A stretch of DNA of 64,000 bases from UBA1672 sp050633285 (GTDB taxonomy: Bacteria; Pseudomonadota; Alphaproteobacteria; Micavibrionales; Micavibrionaceae): NCBI GenBank assembly GCA_050633285.1, contig JBOEGG010000002.1:62001-126000 (forward strand), read 5' to 3'. Both the position numbers and the translations under genes were made by a program. Of this stretch, positions 24,453-31,630 are shown in pieces. Below the pieces are notes generated by a model. It was not told the DNA's origin, ran no database searches, and saw only the letters and a program-made list of their open reading frames with translations. Positions within the stretch are counted from its first letter, which is position 1. Every line of letters starts with the position of its first letter.

Positions 24453-25244
24453 TTATCGTTCATTTTTCACCTGATTATATGCAATTAAGGCAAATAAACA
24501 TGTCCCACCAATAATATTTCCGGCGCATGCAGCGGCTAAATAACCAACGCCTTGCACAATAGAAATTTGATGTTGCAACATTAGGAGGAATGCTTCGACT
24601 GATCCCGCGACAATATGTGCAAAATCACCAATCGCAATGATATAAGTCATCATGATGATAACAAATAAATCACCCGCACCTTCCGCACTCGGCAGCATCC
24701 ACACAAGACAAGCAATAAGAAAACCTGCAGGAATAGCCATCTGAAATATATGCATGAAATCCTGATCAACGGCGTGTTTGGATATATCAATAAATACGTT
24801 GAGCAAATCTGGTGTAACGAAATTAAAATTACTCACTAAAAACGCGGCCAGAAATGTCCCTATAAAGTTGGTACAAAGCACAACGCCCCATAACTTCGCC
24901 GTTCGTATAAAATTGCGCATCGTTCGTTTTTCCAACAATGGTAAAACCACGGTGATTGTGTTCTCGGTAAATAATTGGAATCTACCGACAATGACGATTA
25001 CAAAACCAAACGTATATCCTAAATTTTCAAGGAGAAAGTAGTTCCCATCTTTCGGGAGATAGTATTTTAAATACCCCTCACAAAAAAGGGAGAAGCTGAT
25101 GCATAAGCCGGCGACAAGCCCTGACCATCCTAAAGACGGTAGAGAACGAGAAAGCTCTTCTTCTCCCTCTGTTGCAATAATCTCATAAATTGTCGGAGAG
25201 GTAAGACGAAGTCTTTCATCAATATCTTCGGAAGTATTACTCAT
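24453..25244 (-). CDS. formate/nitrite transporter family channel
   Basis: Inner-membrane FNT-family channel (FocA, NirC, HSC and YfdC group). 263 residues with about six hydrophobic helices; the segments WSGLVAGLCISFSLFCEG, GFVIVIVGRFQLFTENTIT and IIMMTYIIAIGDFAHIVAGS follow the FNT order, and the central conserved histidine of the pore is plausibly in GDFAHIVAG. The long charged N-terminus with EEELSR and the QLFTENT motif most resemble the YfdC-type branch, whose substrate is not established. A typical FocA assignment is therefore not safe. Upstream on the same strand, 123 nt away, is a 55-aa membrane protein gene with an FNR-type box before it, so low-oxygen expression of both is possible. 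Confidence 0.85.
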   Translation of the reverse strand: MSNTSEDIDERLRLTSPTIYEIIATEGEEELSRSLPSLGWSGLVAGLCISFSLFCEGYLKYYLPKDGNYFLLENLGYTFGFVIVIVGRFQLFTENTITVVLPLLEKRTMRNFIRTAKLWGVVLCTNFIGTFLAAFLVSNFNFVTPDLLNVFIDISKHAVDQDFMHIFQMAIPAGFLIACLVWMLPSAEGAGDLFVIIMMTYIIAIGDFAHIVAGSVEAFLLMLQHQISIVQGVGYLAAACAGNIIGGTCLFALIAYNQVKNER

Positions 25245-25367
25245 AATAACCCTTAATTACTATCAACCATATTGGTGAATATTGTGGCTTATATTTAACC
25301 CCGTGACTACAGGCTTTTTGAACTTATGTGCAATTGTGTGTGCAAAATTTAAAAAGGGGAAGGGCGT

Positions 25368-25535
25368 TTAAGTATTGGAAAACCAAACATAAAGAAGTGG
25401 TATCCATATAAAGCAGGTCGTCGCGGTGCCTTTAATTGCCTGATACGCAATCCATGCCCAAAAAAGATTTTTCCCAGGTTTTTTAAAAAACCTGCGAACG
25501 CCAATGTCTCTTTTTTGTTCCTGTATATCATTCAT
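25368..25535 (-). CDS. small membrane protein (55 aa)
   Basis: A short ORF on the minus strand starting MNDIQEQKRD. A basic amphipathic N-terminus (RRFFKKPGK) is followed by one or two membrane segments, in two parts LFWAWIAYQAIKG and TCFIWIPLLYVWF. The pattern of a basic head followed by aromatic-rich IWIPLL resembles small uncharacterised proteins of other proteobacteria, from memory only. AAGG lies 8 nt before the ATG. An FNR-type palindrome is centred about 42 nt upstream. A 60-aa ORF in another frame over the same bases (25349-25531) lacks these features and is rejected. Function unknown; an assembly factor or small subunit of a membrane complex would fit. Confidence 0.65.
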   Translation of the reverse strand: MNDIQEQKRDIGVRRFFKKPGKNLFWAWIAYQAIKGTATTCFIWIPLLYVWFSNT

Positions 25536-25570
25536 GCGTGGTACCTTAAGGAGATTACTCTCATATGTGA

Positions 25571-25584
25571 TTGATGTAAGTCAA
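25571..25584. promoter_or_regulatory. FNR/FixK-type box in a divergent spacer
   Basis: TTGATGTAAGTCAA, fitting TTGA-N6-TCAA. It lies 36 nt from the start of the 55-aa protein (minus) and 37 nt from the secreted protein (plus), nearly midway, so it could serve either or both. Three other boxes of this type precede oxygen-related genes in the window. Confidence 0.6.
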
Positions 25585-25620
25585 GTTGAAATAAAAGAGT
25601 ACAAGAATAAGGACGTGATT

Positions 25621-26259
25621 ATGTTGTTTAAATTTCTAATTGTGACATCGTGTTTTGTTATATCTGTTGCATCTTACGGCGCATCGGCAGAGGCCAAGTT
25701 ATTTAATACCGTAAAAAGCAAAACGGAACGAAGCAAAGTGAACCAGGAGTCTTCTGAAAGTGGCGGTGGCGGATATGGTGTCGGGAAAAAAGAGCGCGAC
25801 GAAAATCGTGGTTCACAAGAAGATATAAAAGAACAGATACAAGAAGACATTAAAAAATTAAATATGCGCTCTTTATCGCATATCCGTAGTATTCGTGACG
25901 CTTGTATTCCGCGTTGGGATGGGCAGGGCTGCATGAAAAGCTTATCGGCATTAAACATGGAAACGGCATCTTTTTATGCAGAGAGTTTAGATGCTTCGGG
26001 GCGTGCAGACTCTGATAGCCAGTTAGAAACGTTGAAGGAACATTGTGCAGCATCGACAGCAGCATTAAAAGTTGACGTGCCTGCCTATGCAATGCAAAGC
26101 GCAATGACGGAGTGTGTAAATACCATATCGGATATTGTCGATGAAACGACTGTAAAACCGGATGTTAGTATGTATCAATTAATGGTTGGCGCTATCTTAT
26201 GTTTAGGCAAAGATACAAAGTGCAGCTTTATTGAAGGACAATTAAAGGCCGTTCCTTAA
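25621..26259 (+). CDS. secreted Cys-containing hypothetical protein
   Basis: Not recognised. 212 residues from the ATG at 25621, which has AAGGA 8 nt upstream and begins directly with a signal peptide (LFKFLIVTSCFVISVAS, cleavage near ASAEA). A frame open further upstream to 25504 lacks a signal and is not used. The mature part begins with a Ser/Gly/Lys-rich linker (ESGGGGYGVGKKERDE), then an acidic helix, then a domain with six cysteines (DACIPRWDGQGC, EHCAAS, TECVNT, ILCLGKDTKC), consistent with three disulfides in the periplasm. An FNR-type box is centred 43 nt before the start. It converges with the PodJ-like gene. Role unknown. Confidence 0.7.
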   Translation: MLFKFLIVTSCFVISVASYGASAEAKLFNTVKSKTERSKVNQESSESGGGGYGVGKKERDENRGSQEDIKEQIQEDIKKLNMRSLSHIRSIRDACIPRWDGQGCMKSLSALNMETASFYAESLDASGRADSDSQLETLKEHCAASTAALKVDVPAYAMQSAMTECVNTISDIVDETTVKPDVSMYQLMVGAILCLGKDTKCSFIEGQLKAVP

Positions 26260-26268
26260 TTTTTTGAG

Positions 26269-28626
26269 TTATCTATATTCCAAGGATGACCGTAAATAAA
26301 CAAGGAGTTCTTGCGTAGGACTGCCATTTACATCCAGATCATTTTCTCGTTGAAAGTCCGCAATGGCACGGCGCGTAACAGGGCCGTTCATGCCGTCAAC
26401 CGTTCCTGAATAATACCCCAGAGTTTGTAATTCTGATTGAATATCATAAAGCAACTCGTTCTGTGCGATTTGATTGCCTTGAGGCGCATTTTGCAGGCGG
26501 GAATGTTCAACAAGGCGGTTGATGTCATCCACATTGATGCCAATTGAGTCTGCAAGCTGCTCTAATGCTGATTGTGCTTCCGGACTTCCTTGGTCTGCTG
26601 CTTTCTTATACCATGCGAGCGCTTCATCCGGGCGTACCTCCCCAAGTAATCCGTTTTCATAGATTAAACCGAGATTGTATGCCGCTTCTATCACACCTTT
26701 ATTTGCAGCATCTTCGAAATAACGTGCAGCGGCTCGTGAATCATATGGAACACCAATACCTTCAATATTTGCGATCCCAAGATTATACTGTGCTTCCGGA
26801 TGGCCAAGCTTTGCTGCTTCCGTATAAAGTGCCATTGCTTGATCTAGGCTTTGCTTAACGCCAATGCCCTGATGGTATAAAACACCAAGGTTATATTTCG
26901 CATTTGCAACACCATTTGCTCCGGCTTCAGTGAACCAGAAAACGGCGCGTGGTAAATCCTGTTTGATCTTGCCATGTCCGGCAATATAGATGGCACCCAT
27001 GTCATGCTGTGCCTCAGGAACACCTTCGAATGCTTGTGTTTCGATTTTTTTGGCGATTTCCGTGAGGTTACCGTCAGGAGAAATTCTCCTTAATAATGCG
27101 GCCTTATAAGCGGACCGGTCGATGGTATTTCTTTGCGTGACAACAGGTGCAGGTTTCGGGCGTGTTGCCTCCACAGGTGCAACTGTTACGGGAACGCTTG
27201 CCGTTATATCACCGTTTGTGAGGCTAGATGGCTCTAACTTGTTCAGTTCACGCGCAACACGTTCAGGATCACTTTCCATGATCTGAAGTAACTCCTCATC
27301 ATTGTTTAGATTAAGAGGTGTTGTCTCACGGCTGATATTTGCAGGGTTATCTATGCCTTTGTGAATAGTAATACCGCCGGTTTTAGGCGCTTGCTCTTGT
27401 GTAATTGCAAACGTATCTTTTTTTACAGGGGCGGGTGCCGCCTCTTCATAAATCGGAGTGGCCGTTACGCTCGTATTTTTAATTGGTGCGGCGCTTTCTG
27501 TTCTCTCATATGCTGTTTGCGTACGCGTGCTATGACCCTCAGTCGTTGCTGCATTATGCAGTGAGATGGTCGGGGGTAGGGCACGTTGTGTAGATTGTAT
27601 AAGCGTTGGGGCAGGCTGTTGTGCTGCACTCATAATCCAACCAAGTAACATGACAACAACCATCATAAGGACAAGGCTTGTTCCTTGGATACGGACAGGG
27701 CGTCTCCACCACGGCATGAGGGCTTCTTCTTCCATACGTCGCCCAACAAGGGTCGGGTCACTCTGCAACATACCATCTGTAATCTGCGGAGCATCCACCC
27801 CGGCAACCGCGTCCTGATCTGTTAATAAGACCATTGCTTTTGCATTCAACGCGTCGCGTGTTTCTAACACGGTTTGTTCAATACGTTCCACTTTGCGTAA
27901 GATGCGATTGCGCTCTTCTAAGGCTTTCTCAATTTTACGATCCAACTTCATATAGTCAGAGGTCGCTTCTTCGATTTTATTATCCAGAGATTGCTGACGT
28001 GCTTCGGCTTCATTCACACGTTTTGTAAGAGCAACATAAGCAGACCTGTCGCCGGAAATTTTTTCATTATGCTCTTTTTGAATTTTTTCCAATACATCCT
28101 GACGTGCTGTGAGCTTGTCATCATTGGATTTCTTTTCGACCAACTTCTTTTGAATATTTTTCTCAATGGTTTTTAGAGACGCTTCGCGCGCATCACTTTT
28201 CTCTTCAATCGCATTGACGAGGGACTTCGCTGTCTCAAGTTGTTTTTTGAGGCTCTTGACATTTTCCTCTACACGAGAAGATTTCTTGTTTGTTTCACTT
28301 TGCTTTAACGCAACTTTTTGTTCCAGATCGATGTAATTATTCTCATGGCTAGCTGCTTTTTTCTCTAGAGCTTTGATCTCTTCTTTATATTGCGCTAACT
28401 GTTGTTTTACATCAGTTTGAGAATCTTTTGAATCTTTGAGCTTCGTATTTAGGGATTTAAGCAGCAATAGAATCTGCATTTGGGTTTTATCCTGCGGTAA
28501 AACAGACCCGTTTGCTTTCTTCGCAACGTTCTCCTTTGTACCGGATAGAGGTGCTGTTGTGCGTAAATCATCATTATCCGGATTCTTGAAGAATACGCGG
28601 CCTTCGGATGTCTTTGTGAAACTCAT
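26269..28626 (-). CDS. PodJ-like coiled-coil / Sel1-repeat / peptidoglycan-binding protein
   Basis: A 785-residue bitopic protein. About residues 45-265 are long charged heptad-type coiled coil; one membrane helix lies near 310 (SLVLMMVVVMLLGWIMSA); a Pro/Thr-rich periplasmic linker follows; then about four Sel1 repeats at 540-690 (e.g. VFWFTEAGANGVANAKYNLG, AMALYTEAAKLGHPEAQYNL); the C-terminus is a PG_binding_1 fold (ELQTLGYYSGTVDGMNGPVT). This order, cytoplasmic coiled coil, membrane, Sel1 and peptidoglycan-binding, is that of the Caulobacter polarity organiser PodJ, so a role in polar localisation or cell-wall sensing is a fair inference. Sequence identity is not claimed. The start at 28626 has AAAGGA 9 nt upstream; a longer frame begins at 28665. 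Confidence 0.75.
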   Translation of the reverse strand: MSFTKTSEGRVFFKNPDNDDLRTTAPLSGTKENVAKKANGSVLPQDKTQMQILLLLKSLNTKLKDSKDSQTDVKQQLAQYKEEIKALEKKAASHENNYIDLEQKVALKQSETNKKSSRVEENVKSLKKQLETAKSLVNAIEEKSDAREASLKTIEKNIQKKLVEKKSNDDKLTARQDVLEKIQKEHNEKISGDRSAYVALTKRVNEAEARQQSLDNKIEEATSDYMKLDRKIEKALEERNRILRKVERIEQTVLETRDALNAKAMVLLTDQDAVAGVDAPQITDGMLQSDPTLVGRRMEEEALMPWWRRPVRIQGTSLVLMMVVVMLLGWIMSAAQQPAPTLIQSTQRALPPTISLHNAATTEGHSTRTQTAYERTESAAPIKNTSVTATPIYEEAAPAPVKKDTFAITQEQAPKTGGITIHKGIDNPANISRETTPLNLNNDEELLQIMESDPERVARELNKLEPSSLTNGDITASVPVTVAPVEATRPKPAPVVTQRNTIDRSAYKAALLRRISPDGNLTEIAKKIETQAFEGVPEAQHDMGAIYIAGHGKIKQDLPRAVFWFTEAGANGVANAKYNLGVLYHQGIGVKQSLDQAMALYTEAAKLGHPEAQYNLGIANIEGIGVPYDSRAAARYFEDAANKGVIEAAYNLGLIYENGLLGEVRPDEALAWYKKAADQGSPEAQSALEQLADSIGINVDDINRLVEHSRLQNAPQGNQIAQNELLYDIQSELQTLGYYSGTVDGMNGPVTRRAIADFQRENDLDVNGSPTQELLVYLRSSLEYR

Positions 28627-28799
28627 GTCAAACCATCCTTTCGGGAAATCCCGTAAGTTACTCAATTAATATGTCTTATGAATAATACGGTAAAGGACAA
28701 AAAGGCAAGGAATTCAGCCCGTCTCTGCGTTTATCTTATGGATAAGTAATCAAAATAAACGGGATTTCATGGTGCAGGCGTATGCTTGGGAAAAGAGGA

Positions 28800-28846
28800 T
28801 TGACAACAATCCGAATATCTATAAGATACATTTTAAATACACGTTT
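28800..28846 (+). promoter_or_regulatory. nsrR promoter with an NsrR-like operator
   Basis: TTGACA at 28800-28805 is a consensus -35; TAAGAT at 28822-28827 is a possible -10 after 16 nt. Overlapping the -10 is AAGATACATTT (28823-28833), one T, then AAATACACGTT (28835-28845), an 11-1-11 near-palindrome close to the E. coli NsrR site AAGATGYATTT in each half. Binding there would block the promoter, so the operon is probably repressed by its own first gene product until nitric oxide appears. Confidence 0.6.
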
Positions 28847-28865
28847 AAAAATATTAGAAATATTT

Positions 28866-29303
28866 ATGCAATTAACGCAATTCACAGACTATGCGCTACG
28901 CACATTAATTTATCTCGGAGATCGTCCGGACAGGCTCGCCACGATATCTGAAATTGCACAGTGGCACGACATATCCAAGCCTCATTTGGTGAAAGTTGTT
29001 CATCATCTGGCGAAGCTTGGTTATATCAAAAGCACCCGCGGGAAGGGCGGAGGGATATGTTTGGGAATGAGCTCCACTGATATTAATATCGGAAAGCTGG
29101 TACGTGAAACTGAGCCAAATTTCCATACTGTTGAATGCTTCGACAAGAAAAACAATAGGTGTCGCATTACAGATTATTGTACGTTGAAACACGCTTTACA
29201 TGATGCAACGGATGCGTTTTTGCATGTGCTGGATCAACAAACACTTAAATCCATTACACAACCTGAAAAAATGAAAGAGAGAAAAAATGACAACATTATA
29301 TGA
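28866..29303 (+). CDS. nsrR: NsrR-type Rrf2 nitric-oxide-sensing repressor
   Basis: 145-residue Rrf2 regulator beginning MQLTQFTDYALRTLIYLGD, the standard NsrR/IscR opening. The winged helix spans 1-75 with the wing STRGKGGGICLG. Three cysteines in ECFDKKNNRCRITDYC (C-x7-C-x5-C) sit where the family's cluster ligands lie, so it should hold an Fe-S cluster that nitric oxide damages. A longer frame upstream to 28782 is ignored because the homologous N-terminus begins at 28866 and the operator would otherwise fall inside the gene. The truncated haemoglobin gene overlaps the end by 17 nt and an electron-transfer flavoprotein follows, so the operon makes sense as nitric-oxide detoxification. IscR is excluded by the missing Cys spacing and isc genes. 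Confidence 0.85.
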   Translation: MQLTQFTDYALRTLIYLGDRPDRLATISEIAQWHDISKPHLVKVVHHLAKLGYIKSTRGKGGGICLGMSSTDINIGKLVRETEPNFHTVECFDKKNNRCRITDYCTLKHALHDATDAFLHVLDQQTLKSITQPEKMKERKNDNII

Positions 29304-29652
29304 ACGATTAGGCGGCGCAGGCGCAGTAGATGCCGCAGTTGACATTTTTTATCGTAAAATGCTTACGGATGAGAGAGTAAGCGGTTTTTTTGATAGCACG
29401 GATATGGATGGCCAAATCGCAAAGCAAAAGAGTTTCCTGACGATGGTAACAGGTGGCCCAAACAACTATACAGGCAAAGATATGCGTGAAGGGCATAAGC
29501 CTTTGGTTGATAAGGGGTTGAACGATACTCATGTTGACGTTGTTATTGAACATCTGGGGGCAACACTTCAGGAATTAGGAGCCGCTGAAGCGGACATTGC
29601 TGAGGTCGCAGCACTTGCAAATAGCGTACGTGACGATGTACTAAACCGATAG
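29287..29652 (+). CDS. glbN: group I truncated haemoglobin
   Basis: 121-residue 2-on-2 globin. Tyr22 (FYRKML) is the usual B10 residue that bonds haem-bound ligands; Gln48 and the QKSFLTMVTGGP segment match the E-helix of group I; His70 in MREGHKPL is the proximal haem ligand. With oxygen bound, such proteins can convert nitric oxide to nitrate if re-reduced. The gene overlaps nsrR by 17 nt and is followed 14 nt later by a ferredoxin/flavin reductase that is a credible electron donor. Oxygen storage or peroxide chemistry cannot be excluded, but the NsrR context argues for nitric-oxide dioxygenase activity. Confidence 0.92.
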   Translation: MTTLYERLGGAGAVDAAVDIFYRKMLTDERVSGFFDSTDMDGQIAKQKSFLTMVTGGPNNYTGKDMREGHKPLVDKGLNDTHVDVVIEHLGATLQELGAAEADIAEVAALANSVRDDVLNR

Positions 29653-29666
29653 AGAAGAAACTCCAT

Positions 29667-30638
29667 ATGCAATTACTTTATCAGGGAACTTCTTTCATCG
29701 TAAAGGATGGAGAAACCGTTCTCGAATGCTTGCTACGTCATGAAAAAGCAATCCCGCACTCCTGTAAATCGGGAGTGTGTCAATCATGTATGATGCAAGC
29801 TCCGAAGGGGAATGTTCCACGGAATGCCCAGAACGGGTTGAAATCGACACTACAACAACAAAATATATTCTTGGCGTGTCAGTGTCGCCCTGGTGAAGAT
29901 ATGGAAGTCTGCGATGCCGATGACGCAGGCGTAAGCGTTACGGCAACTTTACACGAAAGAGAAATGCTAAATCATAATGTTATGAGGGTGGTATTAAAAT
30001 TATCAGCGCCATTCCAAGGCGAGCCCGGTCAATACATAACATTGATTAATCCCGATAATGTCGGGCGTAGCTATTCTATCGCTAATCAACCTCAAAATAC
30101 CGGTGAAATTGAACTACATATACGTTTGATAGATGGTGGAGCAATGAGCGGTTGGCTAAAGGATAAGGCACAATTAAATGAAGAGATTACGGTGCGTGGC
30201 CCCGCCGGGAATTGCTTTTACGTGAAAAGTGAAGGGAACGATTACCCGATAATATTGGCGGGCACCGGCACAGGTCTTGCGCCATTATACGGTATCGTAC
30301 ATGAGGCGTTACTGCAAAATCATAAGGGTAAAGTTACATTACTTCATGGCGCACTAATACAAGATGATCTGTATTTGGTTAAAGCTCTCCAAGAGTTAAG
30401 TGATACACATGAGAACTTTACATATGTGCCATGCGTTTTACAGGGTGAGGATGAACAGTTTTACAGACATGGTGATATAAAAGATGTTTTGGTTGAGCAC
30501 TTCCCCGATGATAAATCAGACTTACGGCTTTTCCTGTGTGGCGCGCCGGAAATTGTCAATATTTTGAAAAGGGAAGCATTTCTAGGTGGTGTTGCATCCA
30601 AACATATTTACGCTGATGCATTCTTGCCCAGCAAATAA
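29667..30638 (+). CDS. 2Fe-2S ferredoxin - FAD/NAD reductase fusion
   Basis: 323-residue single-polypeptide electron carrier. Residues 1-85 form a plant-type ferredoxin with ligands in HSCKSGVCQSCMMQ and ACQC (C-x4-C-x2-C ... C). About 95-195 is the FAD domain with RSYSIAN, and 200-320 the NAD(P) domain with LAGTGTGLAPLYGIV and a C-terminal YADAFLPS. This is the layout of phenol hydroxylase or toluene-dioxygenase type reductases. Placed directly after nsrR and a truncated haemoglobin that lacks its own reductase, it most likely reduces the ferric haem, so the two genes together would replace a flavohaemoglobin (Hmp). A separate oxygenase partner elsewhere is the alternative. Confidence 0.88.
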   Translation: MQLLYQGTSFIVKDGETVLECLLRHEKAIPHSCKSGVCQSCMMQAPKGNVPRNAQNGLKSTLQQQNIFLACQCRPGEDMEVCDADDAGVSVTATLHEREMLNHNVMRVVLKLSAPFQGEPGQYITLINPDNVGRSYSIANQPQNTGEIELHIRLIDGGAMSGWLKDKAQLNEEITVRGPAGNCFYVKSEGNDYPIILAGTGTGLAPLYGIVHEALLQNHKGKVTLLHGALIQDDLYLVKALQELSDTHENFTYVPCVLQGEDEQFYRHGDIKDVLVEHFPDDKSDLRLFLCGAPEIVNILKREAFLGGVASKHIYADAFLPSK

Positions 30639-30672
30639 AGAAAAAAGACCGAACACACGAAGTGTCCGGTCT
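30637..30672 (-). terminator. terminator of ompW
   Basis: Arms AGACCGAACAC (30646-30656) and GTGTCCGGTCT (30662-30672) pair with one A-C mismatch and a 5-nt loop. On the minus strand the stem is followed by TTTTTTC, 48 nt after the ompW stop, as for an intrinsic terminator. On the plus strand, 7 nt past the reductase stop, no U-run follows. Confidence 0.75.
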
Positions 30673-30720
30673 GGGAGAGGTTGCAAATAATTCAACCTAG
30701 GAAGTAAAGTAACCGTTTTT

Positions 30721-31368
30721 TTAAAAGCGGTAAGACGCACCAACACCGATAATCAATGGGTTAAGTTCAACTTCACCTTTAACAGCGCCGCTATTGATGG
30801 ATGCATCAACATCAACCCATACTTTTTTCACATCGACATTGATACCCCAATGTTCATTAAGCCAGTAATCTGCACCGGCTTGTAATGCCCAACCAAAGCT
30901 GCCATCTGCTTGTAGCTTGGCAACATCACGACCATTATCCTCGGCATAGGGAAGGGTATAGTTAATACCGGCACCCAGATACGGACTGAATTTATTATCC
31001 GGTGTGAAATGATACTGCAATGTTAACGTTGGTGGTAAAATCATTGTCTTACCAAGGTCCAGCGTACCAAGATCACTATCTTTCAACTTAAGATCGTGCG
31101 GTGATGTCGCAAGGATAAGTTCCGCTGCAATATGCTTTGTAAAGAAGTAAGAGATATCAAGCTCTGGAACAACGGCATTGTCTGCTTCAGGAGATCCGTT
31201 AACTGTTGTGTGACCACCGCTATCAGGTAAAACCCCAATACCACGTACACGAATTTGAAAACGTTCCTTAGACCATGTGTCGCCCAACTCGCGCGCACTT
31301 ACAGGTGCAGACATAACCAAGCCTGCTGTGACTGCCAATAAGGCTAGTTTTGTAAAGTTCTTCATCAT
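30721..31368 (-). CDS. ompW: OmpW-family outer membrane protein
   Basis: Eight-stranded outer-membrane barrel with a hydrophobic lateral channel. The 215 residues start with a signal peptide (FTKLALLAVTAGLVMSAPVSA) whose core is LALLAVTAGLVMSAP; family landmarks are the early IRVRGIGVLPDSGG, the PELDISYFFTKHIAAELILA segment, TLQYHFTPDNKFSPYLGAGI, and the terminal GVGASYRF with final phenylalanine. An FNR-type box is centred 78 nt before the start. OmpW is induced under low oxygen by FNR in E. coli, so the box is functionally sensible. Physiological cargo is unknown. Confidence 0.9.
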   Translation of the reverse strand: MMKNFTKLALLAVTAGLVMSAPVSARELGDTWSKERFQIRVRGIGVLPDSGGHTTVNGSPEADNAVVPELDISYFFTKHIAAELILATSPHDLKLKDSDLGTLDLGKTMILPPTLTLQYHFTPDNKFSPYLGAGINYTLPYAEDNGRDVAKLQADGSFGWALQAGADYWLNEHWGINVDVKKVWVDVDASINSGAVKGEVELNPLIIGVGASYRF

Positions 31369-31439
31369 TTTTCCTCAATTTAAACAATGCATTGCTGCAT
31401 CTGTTGGCGCAATTATGAGGGTAAAATAGATATTGCTAA

Positions 31440-31453
31440 TTGATAAGTGTCAA
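31440..31453. promoter_or_regulatory. FNR/FixK-type box upstream of ompW
   Basis: TTGATAAGTGTCAA, exact TTGA-N6-TCAA. It overlaps the ccoS stop codon and lies 72 nt before the ompW ATG, which suits class II activation with a leader of roughly 35 nt. Because ccoS and ompW run in the same direction, the box also gives ompW its own promoter downstream of the cco genes. Confidence 0.65.
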
Positions 31454-31608
31454 TTTTCAGGTGGATTTTCGTCATCATCCATTAAAATTCTTCTGGCCGC
31501 CCCGTCAAGGTCGTCATATTGCCCTGTTTTCAAGCTCCAGATGAAACCGGCCAACCCTAAAAAACCAAGGAATAATGCAATGGGGATAAGGTAAATCAAG
31601 ATGCTCAT
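31450..31608 (-). CDS. ccoS: cbb3 oxidase maturation protein CcoS
   Basis: 52-residue membrane protein, too short for common cut-offs. It starts MSILIYLIPIALFLGF and continues with a single helix and the family motif SLKTGQYDDLDGAARRIL; the ending is acidic (MDDDENPPEN). CcoS is needed for proper cofactor insertion in cbb3 oxidase. It is the last gene of the cco locus, 22 nt after ccoI. Confidence 0.92.
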   Translation of the reverse strand: MSILIYLIPIALFLGFLGLAGFIWSLKTGQYDDLDGAARRILMDDDENPPEN

Positions 31609-31630
31609 CGTATGTTATATCCTGTCATGG

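Noticed and set aside
24250..24474. Plus-strand 74-codon ORF between ornithine decarboxylase and the FNT channel
   Set aside because: It runs antisense through the leader hairpins and the channel terminator and ends inside the channel gene; no ribosome site and no family likeness.
24453..25244. FocA formate channel by name
   Set aside because: Motifs fit the FNT family, but the N-terminus resembles the YfdC branch, whose substrate is not established, and no pfl gene is nearby.
25349..25531. 60-codon minus-strand ORF in another frame over the 55-aa protein
   Set aside because: The 55-aa frame has a better ribosome site and membrane-protein composition; both cannot easily be real.
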